64,000 nucleotides of DNA from Amblyomma americanum (Eukaryota; Arthropoda; Arachnida; Ixodida; Ixodidae), in assembly GCF_052857255.1 (NCBI RefSeq), contig NW_027526661.1:62001-126000 (forward strand), read 5' to 3'. Below, piece by piece: positions 13,401 through 24,879 of the stretch (the stretch's first letter is position 1; the number at the start of each line of letters is the position of its first letter). Position numbers and translations under genes: made by a program. The notes below the pieces were generated by a model. The model did no database searches, had not been told where the DNA came from, and saw only the letters and a list, made by a program, of their open reading frames with translations.

Positions 13401-14119
13401 AATTGATGCTCGTGAATTTTGCTAGTTTCGATCTAAAACGATGTATCCCGTTGTTCTGAGCTGGAGTAGAAGTTTACGCGCAGTTCTGAGAGAAAATGTT
13501 TACACCTTTCTGTCGTCTACTCTTCGACGACTTGTAAACTCGATGCTCGTGAATTATGCTAGTTTCGATCTAAAACGTTGTATCCCGTAGTTTTGAGCCG
13601 GAATACAAGTTTTCGCGCAGTTCTTAGAGAAAATGTTTACACCTTTCTCTCGTCTACACTTCGAAGACTTGTAAAATCGATGCTCGTGAATTATGCTAGT
13701 TTCGATCTAAAACGTTGTATCCCGTTGTTTTGAGCCGGAATACAAGTTTTCGCGCAGTTCTGAGAGAAAAAGTTTGCACCTTTCTCTCGTCTACTCTTCG
13801 ACGAGTTGTAAAATCGATGCTCGTGAATCTCGCTAGTTTCGATCTAAAACGATGTATCCCGTTTATTCGAGCCGGAATACAAGTTTTCGCGCAGTTCTGA
13901 GAGAAAAAGTTTACACCTTTCTCTCGTCTACTCTTCGACGATTTGTAAAATCGATGCTCGTGAATTTTGCTAGTTTCGATCTAAAACGATGTATCCCGTT
14001 GTATTGAGCTGGAATACAAGTTTTCGCGCAGCTCTGAGAGAAAAAGTTTACACCTTTCTGTCGTCTACTCTTCGACAACTTGTAAAATCGATGCTCGTGA
14101 ATTTTGCTAGTTTCGATCT
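10416..14119. repeat. 27-monomer HOR, 3,704 bp, copy 1
   Basis: It is followed by a second copy starting at 14120. Matching landmarks sit 3,704 bp apart, then 3,700 bp apart after a 141-bp monomer near 12,958 that copy 2 lacks. Inside this unit, 12181-13023 also matches 9987-10829 at 2,194 bp, so the unit itself contains an internal 6-monomer repetition. A 4-bp insertion (CTGTCTGTCG) marks one monomer at about 10,764 and another at about 12,957. Confidence 0.85.
12181..13023. repeat. Internal repeat of 9987-10829 (offset 2,194 bp)
   Basis: It reproduces the first ~840 bp of family B after the A/B junction, including the TTCTCTTGACCC monomer, the GTTTTTAGCC monomer and the 141-bp monomer. Small differences are visible (for example GATCAAAAATG here against GATCTAAAATG in the partner, and TCTACGACG against TCTTCGACG). 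Confidence 0.8.
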
Positions 14120-17100
14120 CAAACGATGTATCCCGTTGTTTTGAGCCGGAATACAAGTTTTCGCGCAGTTCTGAGAGAAAACGTTTACACCTTTCTCTCG
14201 TCTACTCTTCGACGACTGGTAAAATCGATGTTCGTGAATCTCGCTAGTTTCGATCTAAAACGATGTATCCCGTTGATTCGAGCCGGAATACAAGTTTTCG
14301 CGCAGTTGTGAGAGAAAAAGTTTCACCTTTCTCTCGTCTACTCTTCGACGACTTGTAAAATCGATGCTCGTGAATTTTGCTAGTTTCGATCTAAAACGAT
14401 GTATCCCGTTGTATTGAGCTGGAATACAAGTTTTCGCGCAGCTCTGAGAGAAAAAGTTTACACCTTTCTGTCTGTCGTCTACTCTTCGACAACTTGTAAA
14501 ATCGATGCTCGTGAATTTTGCTAGTTTCGATCTAAAACGATGTATCTCGTTGTTTAGAGCCGGAATACAAGTTTTCGCGCAGTCCTGAGAGAAAATGTTT
14601 ACACCTTTCTGTCGTCTACTCTTCGACGACTTGTAAAGTCGATGCTCGTGAATTTTGCTAGTTTCAATCTAAAACGATGTATCCCGTTGTTTTGAGCCGG
14701 AGTACAAGTTTACGCGCAGTTCTGGGAGAAAACGTTTACACCTTTGTCTCGTCTACTCTTCGACGACTAGTAAATTCGATGCTCGTGAATTTTGCTATTT
14801 TTGATCTAAAACGATGTGTCCCGTTGTTTTGAGCCGGAATACAAGTTTTCGCGCAGTTCTGAGAGAAAATGTTTACACCTTTCTGTCGTCTACTCTTCGA
14901 CGACTTGTAAAATCGATGCTCGTGAATTTTGCTAGTTTCGATCTAAAACGATGTATCCCGTTGTTCTGAGCCGGAGTAGAAGTTTTCGCGCAGTTCTGAG
15001 AGAAAAAGTTTACCCCTTTCTCTCGTCTACTCTTCGACGACTTGTAAAATCGATGCTCGTGAATTTTGCTAGTTTCGATCTAAAACGATGTATCCCGTTG
15101 TATTGAGCTGGAATACAAGTTTTCGCGCAGTTCTGTGAGAAAATGTTTACACCTTTCTGTCGTCTACTCTTCGACGACTTGTAAAATCGATGCTCGTGAA
15201 TTTTGCTAGTTTCGATCTAAAACAATGTATCCCTTTGTTCTGAGCCGGAGTAGAAGTTTACGCGCAGTTCTGGGAGAAAAAGTTTACACCTTTCTGTCGT
15301 CTACTCTTCGACGACTTGTAAAATCGATGCTCGTGAGTTTTGCTAGTTTCGATCTTAAACGATGTATCCCGTTGTTTTGAACCGGAATACAAGTTTTCGC
15401 ACAGTTCTGAGAGGAAAAATTTACACCTTTCTCTCATCTACTCTTCGACAATTTGTAAAATCGATGCTCGTGAATCTTGCTAGTTTCGATCTAAGACGAT
15501 GTATCCCCTTGTTTTGAGCCGGAATACAAGTTTTCATCAGTTTTGAGAGAAAAAGTTTACACCTTTCTCTCGTCTACTCTTCGACGACTTGTAAAATCGA
15601 TGCTCGTGAATTTTGCTTGTTTCGATCTAAAACGATGTATCCCGTTGTTTTGAGCCGGAATACAAGTTTTCGCGCAGTTCTGAGAGAAAACGTTTACACC
15701 TTTCTCTCGGCTACTCTTCGACGAATTGTAAAATCGATGCTCGTGAATCTTGCTAGTTTCGATCTAAAACGATGTATCTCGTTGTTTCGAGCCGGAATAC
15801 ATGTTTTCGCGCAGTTCTGAGAGAAAAAGTTTACACCTTTTTCTCGTCTACGCTTCGACGACTTGTAAAATCGATGCTCGTGAATTTTGCTAGTTTCGAT
15901 CTCAAACGATGTATCCCGTTCTCTTGACCCGGAATACAAGTTTTCGCGCAGCTCTGAGAGAAAAAGTTTACACCTTTCTGTCGTCTACTCTTCGACGGCT
16001 TGTAAAATCGATGCTCGTGAATTTTGCTAGTTTCGATCTAAAATGATGTATCCCGTTGTTTTTAGCCGGAGTACAAGTTTACGCGCAGTTCTGGGAGAAG
16101 AAGTTTACACCTTTCTGTCGGCTACTCTACGACGACTTGTAAAATCGATGCTCGTGAATTATGCTAGTTTCGATCTAAAACGTTGTATCCCGTTGTTTTG
16201 AGCCGGAATACAAGTTTTCGCGCAGTTCTGAGAGAAAGTGTTTACACCTTTCTCTCGTCTACACTTCGACGAGTTGTAAAATCGATGCTCGTGAATTATG
16301 CTAGTTTCGATCTAAAACGATGTATCCCGTTGTTTTGAGCCGGAATACAAGTTTTCGCGCAGTTCTGAGAGAAAACGTTTACACCTTTCTCTCGTCTACT
16401 CTTCGACGACTGGTAAAATCGATGTTCGTGAATCTCGCTAGTTTCGATCTAAAACGATGTATCCCGTTGATTCGAGCCGGAATACAAGTTTTCGCGCAGT
16501 TGTGAGTGAAAAAGTTTCACCTTTCTCTCGTCTACTCTTCGACGACTTGTAAAATCGATGCTCGTGAATCTTGCTAGTTTCGATCTAAAACGATGTATCT
16601 CGTTGTTTCGAGCCGGAATACATGTTTTCGCGCAGTTCTGAGAGAAAAAGTTTACACCTTTTTCTCGTCTACGCTTCGACGACTTGTAAAATCGATGCTC
16701 GTGAATTTTGCTAGTTTCGATCTCAAACGATGTATCCCGTTGTTTTGAGCCGGAATACAAGTTTTCGCGCAGTTCTGAGAGAAAATGTTTACACCTTTCT
16801 GTCGTCTACTCTTCGACGACTTGTAAAATCGATGCTCGTGAATTATGCTAGTTTCGATCTAAAACGTTGTATCCCGTAGTTTTGAGCCGGAATACAAGTT
16901 TTCGCGCAGTTCTTAGAGAAAATGTTTACACCTTTCTCTCGTCTACACTTCGAAGACTTGTAAAATCGATGCTCGTGAATTATGCTAGTTTCGATCTAAA
17001 ACGTTGTATCCCGTTGTTTTGAGCCGGAATACAAGTTTTCGCGCAGTTATGAGAGAAAAAGTTTGCACCTTTCTGTCGTCTACTCTTCGACGACTTGTAA

Positions 17101-17730
17101 AATTGATGCTCGTGAATTTTGCTAGTTTCGATCTAAAACGATGTATCCCGTTGTTCTGAGCTGGAGTAGAAGTTTACGCGCAGTTCTGAGAGAAAATGTT
17201 TACACCTTTCTGTCGTCTACTCTTCGACGACTTGTAAACTCGATGCTCGTGAATTATGCTAGTTTCGATCTAAAACGTTGTATCCCGTAGTTTTGAGCCG
17301 GAATACAAGTTTTCGCGCAGTTCTTAGAGAAAATGTTTACACCTTTCTCTCGTCTACACTTCGAAGACTTGTAAAATCGATGCTCGTGAATTATGCTAGT
17401 TTCGATCTAAAACGTTGTATCCCGTTGTTTTGAGCCGGAATACAAGTTTTCGCGCAGTTCTGAGAGAAAAAGTTTGCACCTTTCTCTCGTCTACTCTTCG
17501 ACGAGTTGTAAAATCGATGCTCGTGAATCTCGCTAGTTTCGATCTAAAACGATGTATCCCGTTTATTCGAGCCGGAATACAAGTTTTCGCGCAGTTCTGA
17601 GAGAAAAAGTTTACACCTTTCTCTCGTCTACTCTTCGACGATTTGTAAAATCGATGCTCGTGAATTTTGCTAGTTTCGATCTAAAACGATGTATCCCGTT
17701 GTATTGAGCTGGAATACAAGTTTTCGCGCA
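14120..17730. repeat. 27-monomer HOR, copy 2 (3' end truncated)
   Basis: It matches 10416-14030 nearly base for base until 17731, where GCTCTGAGAG of copy 1 is replaced by GTTCTGTGAG. That is the sequence found 2,601 bp earlier at 15130, so copy 3 begins there in a different phase. One monomer (16569 onward) is replaced by another monomer type; see the separate entry. Confidence 0.85.
16569..16741. other. Probable gene-conversion patch, one monomer long
   Basis: In copies 1 (about 12865-13040) and 3 (about 19170-19345) this position holds a GTATTGAGCTGG monomer of 141 bp. Here it holds a TTCGAGCCGG / CATGTTTTCGCG / TTTTTCTCGTCTACGC monomer of 137 bp. That monomer is identical to the type found at about 15747-15905 in the same HOR copy. 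Flanks on both sides still match copies 1 and 3. The minimum tract is about 16569-16673; the maximum ends at about 16741, where TTGTTTTGAG resumes. The 4-bp length difference explains the change of spacing from 3,704 to 3,700 bp. Confidence 0.8.
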
Positions 17731-20460
17731 GTTCTGTGAGAAAATGTTTACACCTTTCTGTCGTCTACTCTTCGACGACTTGTAAAATCGATGCTCGTGA
17801 ATTTTGCTAGTTTCGATCTAAAACAATGTATCCCTTTGTTCTGAGCCGGAGTAGAAGTTTACGCGCAGTTCTGGGAGAAAAAGTTTACACCTTTCTGTCG
17901 TCTACTCTTCGACGACTTGTAAAATCGATGCTCGTGAGTTTTGCTAGTTTCGATCTTAAACGATGTATCCCGTTGTTTTGAACCGGAATACAAGTTTTCG
18001 CACAGTTCTGAGAGGAAAAATTTACACCTTTCTCTCATCTACTCTTCGACAATTTGTAAAATCGATGCTCGTGAATCTTGCTAGTTTCGATCTAAGACGA
18101 TGTATCCCCTTGTTTTGAGCCGGAATACAAGTTTTCATCAGTTTTGAGAGAAAAAGTTTACACCTTTCTCTCGTCTACTCTTCGACGACTTGTAAAATCG
18201 ATGCTCGTGAATTTTGCTAGTTTCGATCTAAAACGATGTATCCCGTTGTTTTGAGCCGGAATACAAGTTTTCGCGCAGTTCTGAGAGAAAACGTTTACAC
18301 CTTTCTCTCGGCTACTCTTCGACGAATTGTAAAATCGATGCTCGTGAATCTTGCTAGTTTCGATCTAAAACGATGTATCTCGTTGTTTCGAGCCGGAATA
18401 CATGTTTTCGCGCAGTTCTGAGAGAAAAAGTTTACACCTTTTTCTCGTCTACGCTTCGACGACTTGTAAAATCGATGCTCGTGAATTTTGCTAGTTTCGA
18501 TCTCAAACGATGTATCCCGTTCTCTTGACCCGGAATACAAGTTTTCGCGCAGTTCTGAGAGAAAAAGTTTACACCTTTCTGTCGTCTACTCTTCGACGGC
18601 TTGTAAAATCGATGCTCGTGAATTTTGCTAGTTTCGATCTAAAATGATGTATCCCGTTGTTTTTAGCCGGAGTACAAGTTTACGCGCAGTTCTGGGAGAA
18701 GAAGTTTACACCTTTCTGTCGGCTACTCTACGACGACTTGTAAAATCGATGCTCGTGAATTATGCTAGTTTCGATCTAAAACGTTGTATCCCGTTGTTTT
18801 GAGCCGGAATACAAGTTTTCGCGCAGTTCTGAGAGAAAGTGTTTACACCTTTCTCTCGTCTACACTTCGACGAGTTGTAAAATCGATGCTCGTGAATTAT
18901 GCTAGTTTCGATCTAAAACGATGTATCCCGTTGTTTTGAGCCGGAATACAAGTTTTCGCGCAGTTCTGAGAGAAAACGTTTACACCTTTCTCTCGTCTAC
19001 TCTTCGACGACTGGTAAAATCGATGTTCGTGAATCTCGCTAGTTTCGATCTAAAACGATGTATCCCGTTGATTCGAGCCGGAATACAAGTTTTCGCGCAG
19101 TTGTGAGAGAAAAAGTTTCACCTTTCTCTCGTCTACTCTTCGACGACTTGTAAAATCGATGCTCGTGAATTTTGCTAGTTTCGATCTAAAACGATGTATC
19201 CCGTTGTATTGAGCTGGAATACAAGTTTTCGCGCAGCTCTGAGAGAAAAAGTTTACACCTTTCTGTCTGTCGTCTACTCTTCGACAACTTGTAAAATCGA
19301 TGCTCGTGAATTTTGCTAGTTTCGATCTCAAACGATGTATCCCGTTGTTTTGAGCCGGAATACAAGTTTTCGCGCAGTTCTGAGAGAAAATGTTTACACC
19401 TTTCTGTCGTCTACTCTTCGACGACTTGTAAAATCGATGCTCGTGAATTATGCTAGTTTCGATCTAAAACGTTGTATCCCGTAGTTTTGAGCCGGAATAC
19501 AAGTTTTCGCGCAGTTCTTAGAGAAAATGTTTACACCTTTCTCTCGTCTACACTTCGAAGACTTGTAAAATCGATGCTCGTGAATTATGCTAGTTTCGAT
19601 CTAAAACGTTGTATCCCGTTGTTTTGAGCCGGAATACAAGTTTTCGCGCAGTTCTGAGAGAAAAAGTTTGCACCTTTCTGTCGTCTACTCTTCGACGACT
19701 TGTAAAATTGATGCTCGTGAATTTTGCTAGTTTCGATCTAAAACGATGTATCCCGTTGTTCTGAGCTGGAGTAGAAGTTTACGCGCAGTTCTGAGAGAAA
19801 ATGTTTACACCTTTCTGTCGTCTACTCTTCGACGACTTGTAAACTCGATGCTCGTGAATTATGCTAGTTTCGATCTAAAACGTTGTATCCCGTAGTTTTG
19901 AGCCGGAATACAAGTTTTCGCGCAGTTCTTAGAGAAAATGTTTACACCTTTCTCTCGTCTACACTTCGAAGACTTGTAAAATCGATGCTCGTGAATTATG
20001 CTAGTTTCGATCTAAAACGTTGTATCCCGTTGTTTTGAGCCGGAATACAAGTTTTCGCGCAGTTCTGAGAGAAAAAGTTTGCACCTTTCTCTCGTCTACT
20101 CTTCGACGAGTTGTAAAATCGATGCTCGTGAATCTCGCTAGTTTCGATCTAAAACGATGTATCCCGTTTATTCGAGCCGGAATACAAGTTTTCGCGCAGT
20201 TCTGAGAGAAAAAGTTTACACCTTTCTCTCGTCTACTCTTCGACGATTTGTAAAATCGATGCTCGTGAATTTTGCTAGTTTCGATCTAAAACGATGTATC
20301 CCGTTGTATTGAGCTGGAATACAAGTTTTCGCGCAGCTCTGAGAGAAAAAGTTTACACCTTTCTGTCGTCTACTCTTCGACAACTTGTAAAATCGATGCT
20401 CGTGAATTTTGCTAGTTTCGATCTCAAACGATGTATCCCGTTGTTTTGAGCCGGAATACA
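17731..20460. repeat. HOR copy 3, shortened (19-monomer spacing)
   Basis: It follows copy 2 at a spacing of 2,601 bp (15130 to 17731, 15694 to 18295, 16320 to 18921). The spacing becomes 2,605 bp beyond the converted monomer, because this copy retains the 141-bp form at about 19,264. From about 20020 to 20460 it follows copy 1 (13715-14156, offset 6,305), including the GCTCTGAGAG stretch that copy 2 lost. It therefore lacks about 8 monomers relative to a full unit. Confidence 0.85.
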
Positions 20461-22009
20461 AGTTTTCGCGCAGTTCTGAGAGAAAATGTTTACACCTTTC
20501 TGTCGTCTACTCTTCGACAACTTGTAAAATCGATGCTCGTGAATTATGCTAGTTTCGATCTAAAACGTTGTATCCCGTAGTTTTGAGCCGGAATACAAGT
20601 TTTCGCGCAGTTCTTAGAGAAAATGTTTACACCTTTCTCTCGTCTACACTTCGAAGACTTGTAAAATCGATGCTCGTGAATTATGCTAGTTTCGATCTAA
20701 AACGTTGTATCCCGTTGTTTTGAGCCGGAATACAAGTTTTCGCGCAGTTCTGAGAGAAAAAGTTTACACCTTTCTCTCGTCTACTCTTCGACGACTTGTA
20801 AAATCGATGCTCGTGAATTTTGCTAGTTTCGATCTAAAACGATGTATCCCGTTGTATTGAGCTGGAATACAAGTTTTCGCGCAGTTTTGAGAGAAAATGT
20901 TTACACCTTTCTCTCGTCTACACTTCGACGACTTGCAAAATCGATGCTCGTGAATTATGCTAGTTTTGATCTAAAACGATGTATCTCGTTGTTTTCAGCC
21001 GGAATACAAGTTTACGCGCAGGTCTGAGAGAAAATGTTTACACCTTTCTGTCGTCTACTCTTCGACGACTTGTAAAATCGATGCTCGTGAATTTTGCTAG
21101 TTTCGATCTAAAACGATGTATCCCGTTGTTCTGAGCCGGAGTAAAAGTTTACGCGCAGTTCTGGGAGAAAACGTTTACACCTTTCTGTCGGCTACTCTTC
21201 GACGACTTGTAAAATCGATGCTCGTGAATTATGCTAGTTTCGATCTAAAACGATGTATCCCGTTGTATTGAGCTGGAATACAAGTTTACGCGCAGTTCTG
21301 AGAGAAAATGTTTACACCTTTCTCTCGTCTACACTTCGACGACTTGCAAAATCGATGCTCGTGAATTATGCTAGTTTTGATCTAAAACGATGTATCTCGT
21401 TGTTTTGAGCCGGAATACAAGTTTTCGCGCAGTTCTGAGAGAAAATGTTTACACCTTTCTGTCGTCTACTCTTCGACGACTTGTAAAATCGATGCTCGTG
21501 AATTTTGCTAGTTTCGATCTAAAACGATGTATCCCGTTGTTCTGAGCTGGAGTAGAAGTTTACGCGCAGTTCTGGGAGAAAAAGTTTACACCTTTCTGTC
21601 GGCTACACTTCGACGACTTGTAAAATCGATGCTCGTGAATTATGCTAGTTTCGATCTAAAACGTTGTATCCCGTTGTTTTGAGCCGGAATACAAGTTTTC
21701 GCGCAGTTCTGAGAGAAAAAGTTTACACCTTTCTGTCGGCTACTCTTCGACGACTTGTAAAATCGATGCTCGTGAATTATGCTAGTTTCGATTTAAAACG
21801 TTGTATCCCGTTGTTTTGAGCCGGAATACAAGTTTTCGCGCAGTTCTGAGAGAAAAAGTTTACACCTTTCTGTCGTCTACTCTTCGACCACTTGTAAAAT
21901 CGATGCTCGTGAATTTTCCTAGTTTCGATCTAAAACGATGTATCCCGTTGATTTGAGCCGGAGTACAAGTTTTCGCGCAGTTCTGAGAGAAAAGGTTTAC
22001 ACCTTTCTC

Positions 22010-22720
22010 TCGTCTATTCTTCGACGACTAGGAAAATCGATGTTTGTGAATCTCGCTAGTTTCGATCTAAAACGATGTATCTCGTTGTTTCGAGCCGGAA
22101 TACAAGTTTTCGCGCAGTTCTGAGAGAAAAAGTTTACCCCTTTCTCTCGTCTACTCTCCGACGACTTGTAAAATCGATGCTCGTGAATTTTGCTAGTTTC
22201 GATCTAAAACGATGTATCCCGTTGTATTGAGCTGGAATACAAGTTTTCGCGCAGTTCTGAGAGAAAATGTTTACACCTTTTTGTCGTCTACTCTTCGACG
22301 ACTTGTAAAATCGATGCTTGTAAATTATGCTAGTTTCGATCTAAAACGTTGTATCCCGTTGTTTTGAGCCGGAATACAAGTTTTCGCGCCGTTCTTAGAG
22401 AAAATGTTTACACCTTTCTCTCGTCTACACTTCGAAGACTTGTAAAATCGATGCTCGTGAATTATGCTAGTTTCGATCTAAAACGTTGTATCCCGTTGTT
22501 TTGAGCCGGAATACAAGTTTTCGCGCAGTTATGATAGAAAAAGTTTACACCTTTCTCTCGTCTACTCTTCGACGACTTGTAAAATCGATGCTCGTGAATT
22601 TTGCTAGTTTCGATCTAAAACAATGTATCCCGTTGTATTGAGCTGGAATACAAGTTTTCGCGCAGTTCTGAGAGAAAATGTTTGCACCTTTCTCTCGTCT
22701 ACACTTCGACGACTTGTAAA
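22010..22720. repeat. Dispersed 0.7-kb duplication, copy 1 (offset 5,581 bp)
   Basis: Shared rare markers with 27591-28301 are TTTACCCCTTTC, CTCTCCGACG, CGCGCCGTTCTTAG and GTTATGATAG, in the same order and spacing. The copies part at 22722/28303. Confidence 0.8.
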
Positions 22721-22899
22721 ATCGATGCTCGTGAATTATGCTAGTTTCGATCTAAAACGATGTATCCCGTTGTTTTGAGCCGGAATACAAGTTTTCGCGC
22801 AGTTCTGAGAGAAAATGTATACATCTTTCTGTCGTCTACTCTTCGACCACTTGTAAAATCGATGCTCGTGAATTTTCCTAGTTTCGATCTAAAACGTTG

Positions 22900-23520
22900 T
22901 ATCCCGTTGTTTTGAGCCGGAATACAAGTTTTCGCGCAGTTCTGAGAGAAAACGTTTACACCTTTCTCTCGGCTACTCTTCGACGAATTGTAAAATCGAT
23001 GCTCGTGAATCTTGCTAGTTTCGATCTAAAACGATGTATCTCGTTGTTTCGAGCCGGAATACATGTTTTCGCGCAGTTCTGAGAGAAAAAGTTTACACCT
23101 TTCTCTCGTCTACTCTTCGACGACTTGTAAAATCGATGCTCATGAATTTTGCTAGTTTCGATCTCAAACGATGTATCCCGTTCTCTTGAGCCGGAATACA
23201 AATTTTCGCGCAGTTCAGAGAGAAAAAGTTTACACCTTTCTGTCGTCTACTCTTCGACGGCTTGTAAAATCGATGCTCGTGAATTTTGCTAGTTTCGATA
23301 TAAAACGATGTATCGTTGTTTTTTTAGCCGGAATACAAGCTTTCGCGTAGTTCTGAGAGAAAAAGTTTACACCTTTCTCTCGTCCGACTTGTAAAATAGA
23401 TGCTTGTGCATTTTGCTAGTTTCGATCTAAAACAATGTATCCCGTTGTATTGAGCTGGAATACAAGTTTTCGCGCAGTTCTGAGAAAAAAAGTTTACACC
23501 TTTCTGTCGTCTACTCTTCG
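22900..23520. repeat. 0.6-kb duplication, copy 1 (offset 1,359 bp)
   Basis: It matches 24259-24879. Order in both: TTCGAGCCGG/CATGTTTTCG monomer, CTCAAACG/TTCTCTTGAGCC monomer, 127-bp monomer, GTATTGAGCTGG monomer. Between about 23215 and 23296 the copies differ at many positions, so one has exchanged part of a monomer. Confidence 0.7.
23276..23402. repeat. 127-bp deletion monomer (first of nine)
   Basis: The usual CTCGTCTACTCTTCGACG stretch is shortened to CTCGTCCGACTTG, a loss of 10 bp, and the next monomer starts CTTGTGCAT instead of CTCGTGAAT. A T-rich GTTTTTTTAGCC and an AAGCTTTCGCGTAG variant accompany it. The deletion point occurs at about 23381, 24740, 26370, 47867, 48405, 52081, 56710, 60530 and 63667. 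The 26266 copy has one T fewer (126 bp) and the 60.5-kb copy has an extra substitution (TTCGTGTAG). Confidence 0.85.
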
Positions 23521-24258
23521 ACGACTTGTAAAATCGATGCTCGTGAATTATGCTAGTTTCGATCTAAAACGTTGTATCCCGTTGTTTTGAGCCGGAATAC
23601 AAGTTTTCGCGCAGTTCTGAGAGAAAAAGTTTACACCTTTCTCTCGTCTACTCTTCGACGACTTGTAAAATCGATGCTCGTGAATTTTGCTAGTTTCGAT
23701 CTAAAACGATGTATCCCGTTGTATTGAGCTGGAATACAAGTTTTCGCGCAGTTCTGAGAGAAAATGTTTACACCTTTCTCTCGTCTACACTTCGACGACT
23801 TGTAAAATCGATGCTCGTGAATTATGCTAGTTTCGATCTAAAACGATGTATCTCGTTGTTTTGAGCCGGAATACAAGTTTTCGCGCAGTTCTGGGAGAAA
23901 AAGTTTACACCTTTCTCTCGTCTACTCTTCGACGACTAGTAAAATCAATGTTCGTGAATTTTCCTAGTTTCGATCTAAAACGATGTATCCCGTTGTTTTG
24001 AGCCGGAATACAAGTTTTCGCGCAGTTCTGAGAGAAAAAGTTTACACCTTTCTCTCGTCTACTCTTCGACGACTACTAAAATCGATGTTCGCGATTCTCG
24101 CTAGTTTCGATCTAAAACGATGTATCCCGTTGTTTCGAGCCGGAATAAAGTTTTCGCGCAGTTCTGAGAGAAAAATTTTATATCTTTCTCTCGTCTAATC
24201 TTCGACGACTTGTAAATTCGATGCTCGTGAATTTTGCCAGTTTCGATCTAAAACGATG

Positions 24259-24879
24259 TATCCCGTTGTTTTGAGCCGGAATACAAGTTTTCGCGCAGTT
24301 CTGAGAGAAAACGTTTACACCTTTCTCTCGGCTACTCTTCGACGAATTGTAAAATCGATGCTCGTGAATCTTGCTAGTTTCTATCTAAAACGATGTATCT
24401 CGTTGTTTCGAGCCGGAATACATGTTTTCGCGCAGTTCTGAGAGAAAAAGTTTACACCTTTCTCTCGTCTACTCTTCGACGACTTGTAAAATCGATGCTC
24501 GTGAATTTTGCTAGTTTCGATCTCAAACGATGTATCCCGTTCTCTTGAGCCGGAATACAAATTTTCGCGCAGTTCTGAGAGAAAAAGTTTACACCTTTGT
24601 CTCGTCTACTCTTCGACGACTTGAAAAATCGATACTCGAGAATTTTGCTAGTTTCGATATAAAACGATGTATCGTTGTTTTTTTAGCCGGAATACAAGCT
24701 TTCGCGTAGTTCTGAGAGAAAAAGTTTACACCTTTCTCTCGTCCGACTTGTAAAATAGATGCTTGTGCATTTTGCTAGTTTCGATCTAAAACGATGTATC
24801 CCGTTGTATTGAGCTGGAATACAAGTTTTCGCGCAGTTCTGAGAGAAAAAGTTTACACCTTTCTGTCGTCTACTCTTCG
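24259..24879. repeat. 0.6-kb duplication, copy 2
   Basis: Partner of 22900-23520. Its version of the monomer before the 127-bp variant (TTTGTCTCG, CTTGAAAAATCG) is the form that recurs near 47.7, 48.3, 51.9, 56.6, 60.4 and 63.5 kb. Confidence 0.7.
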
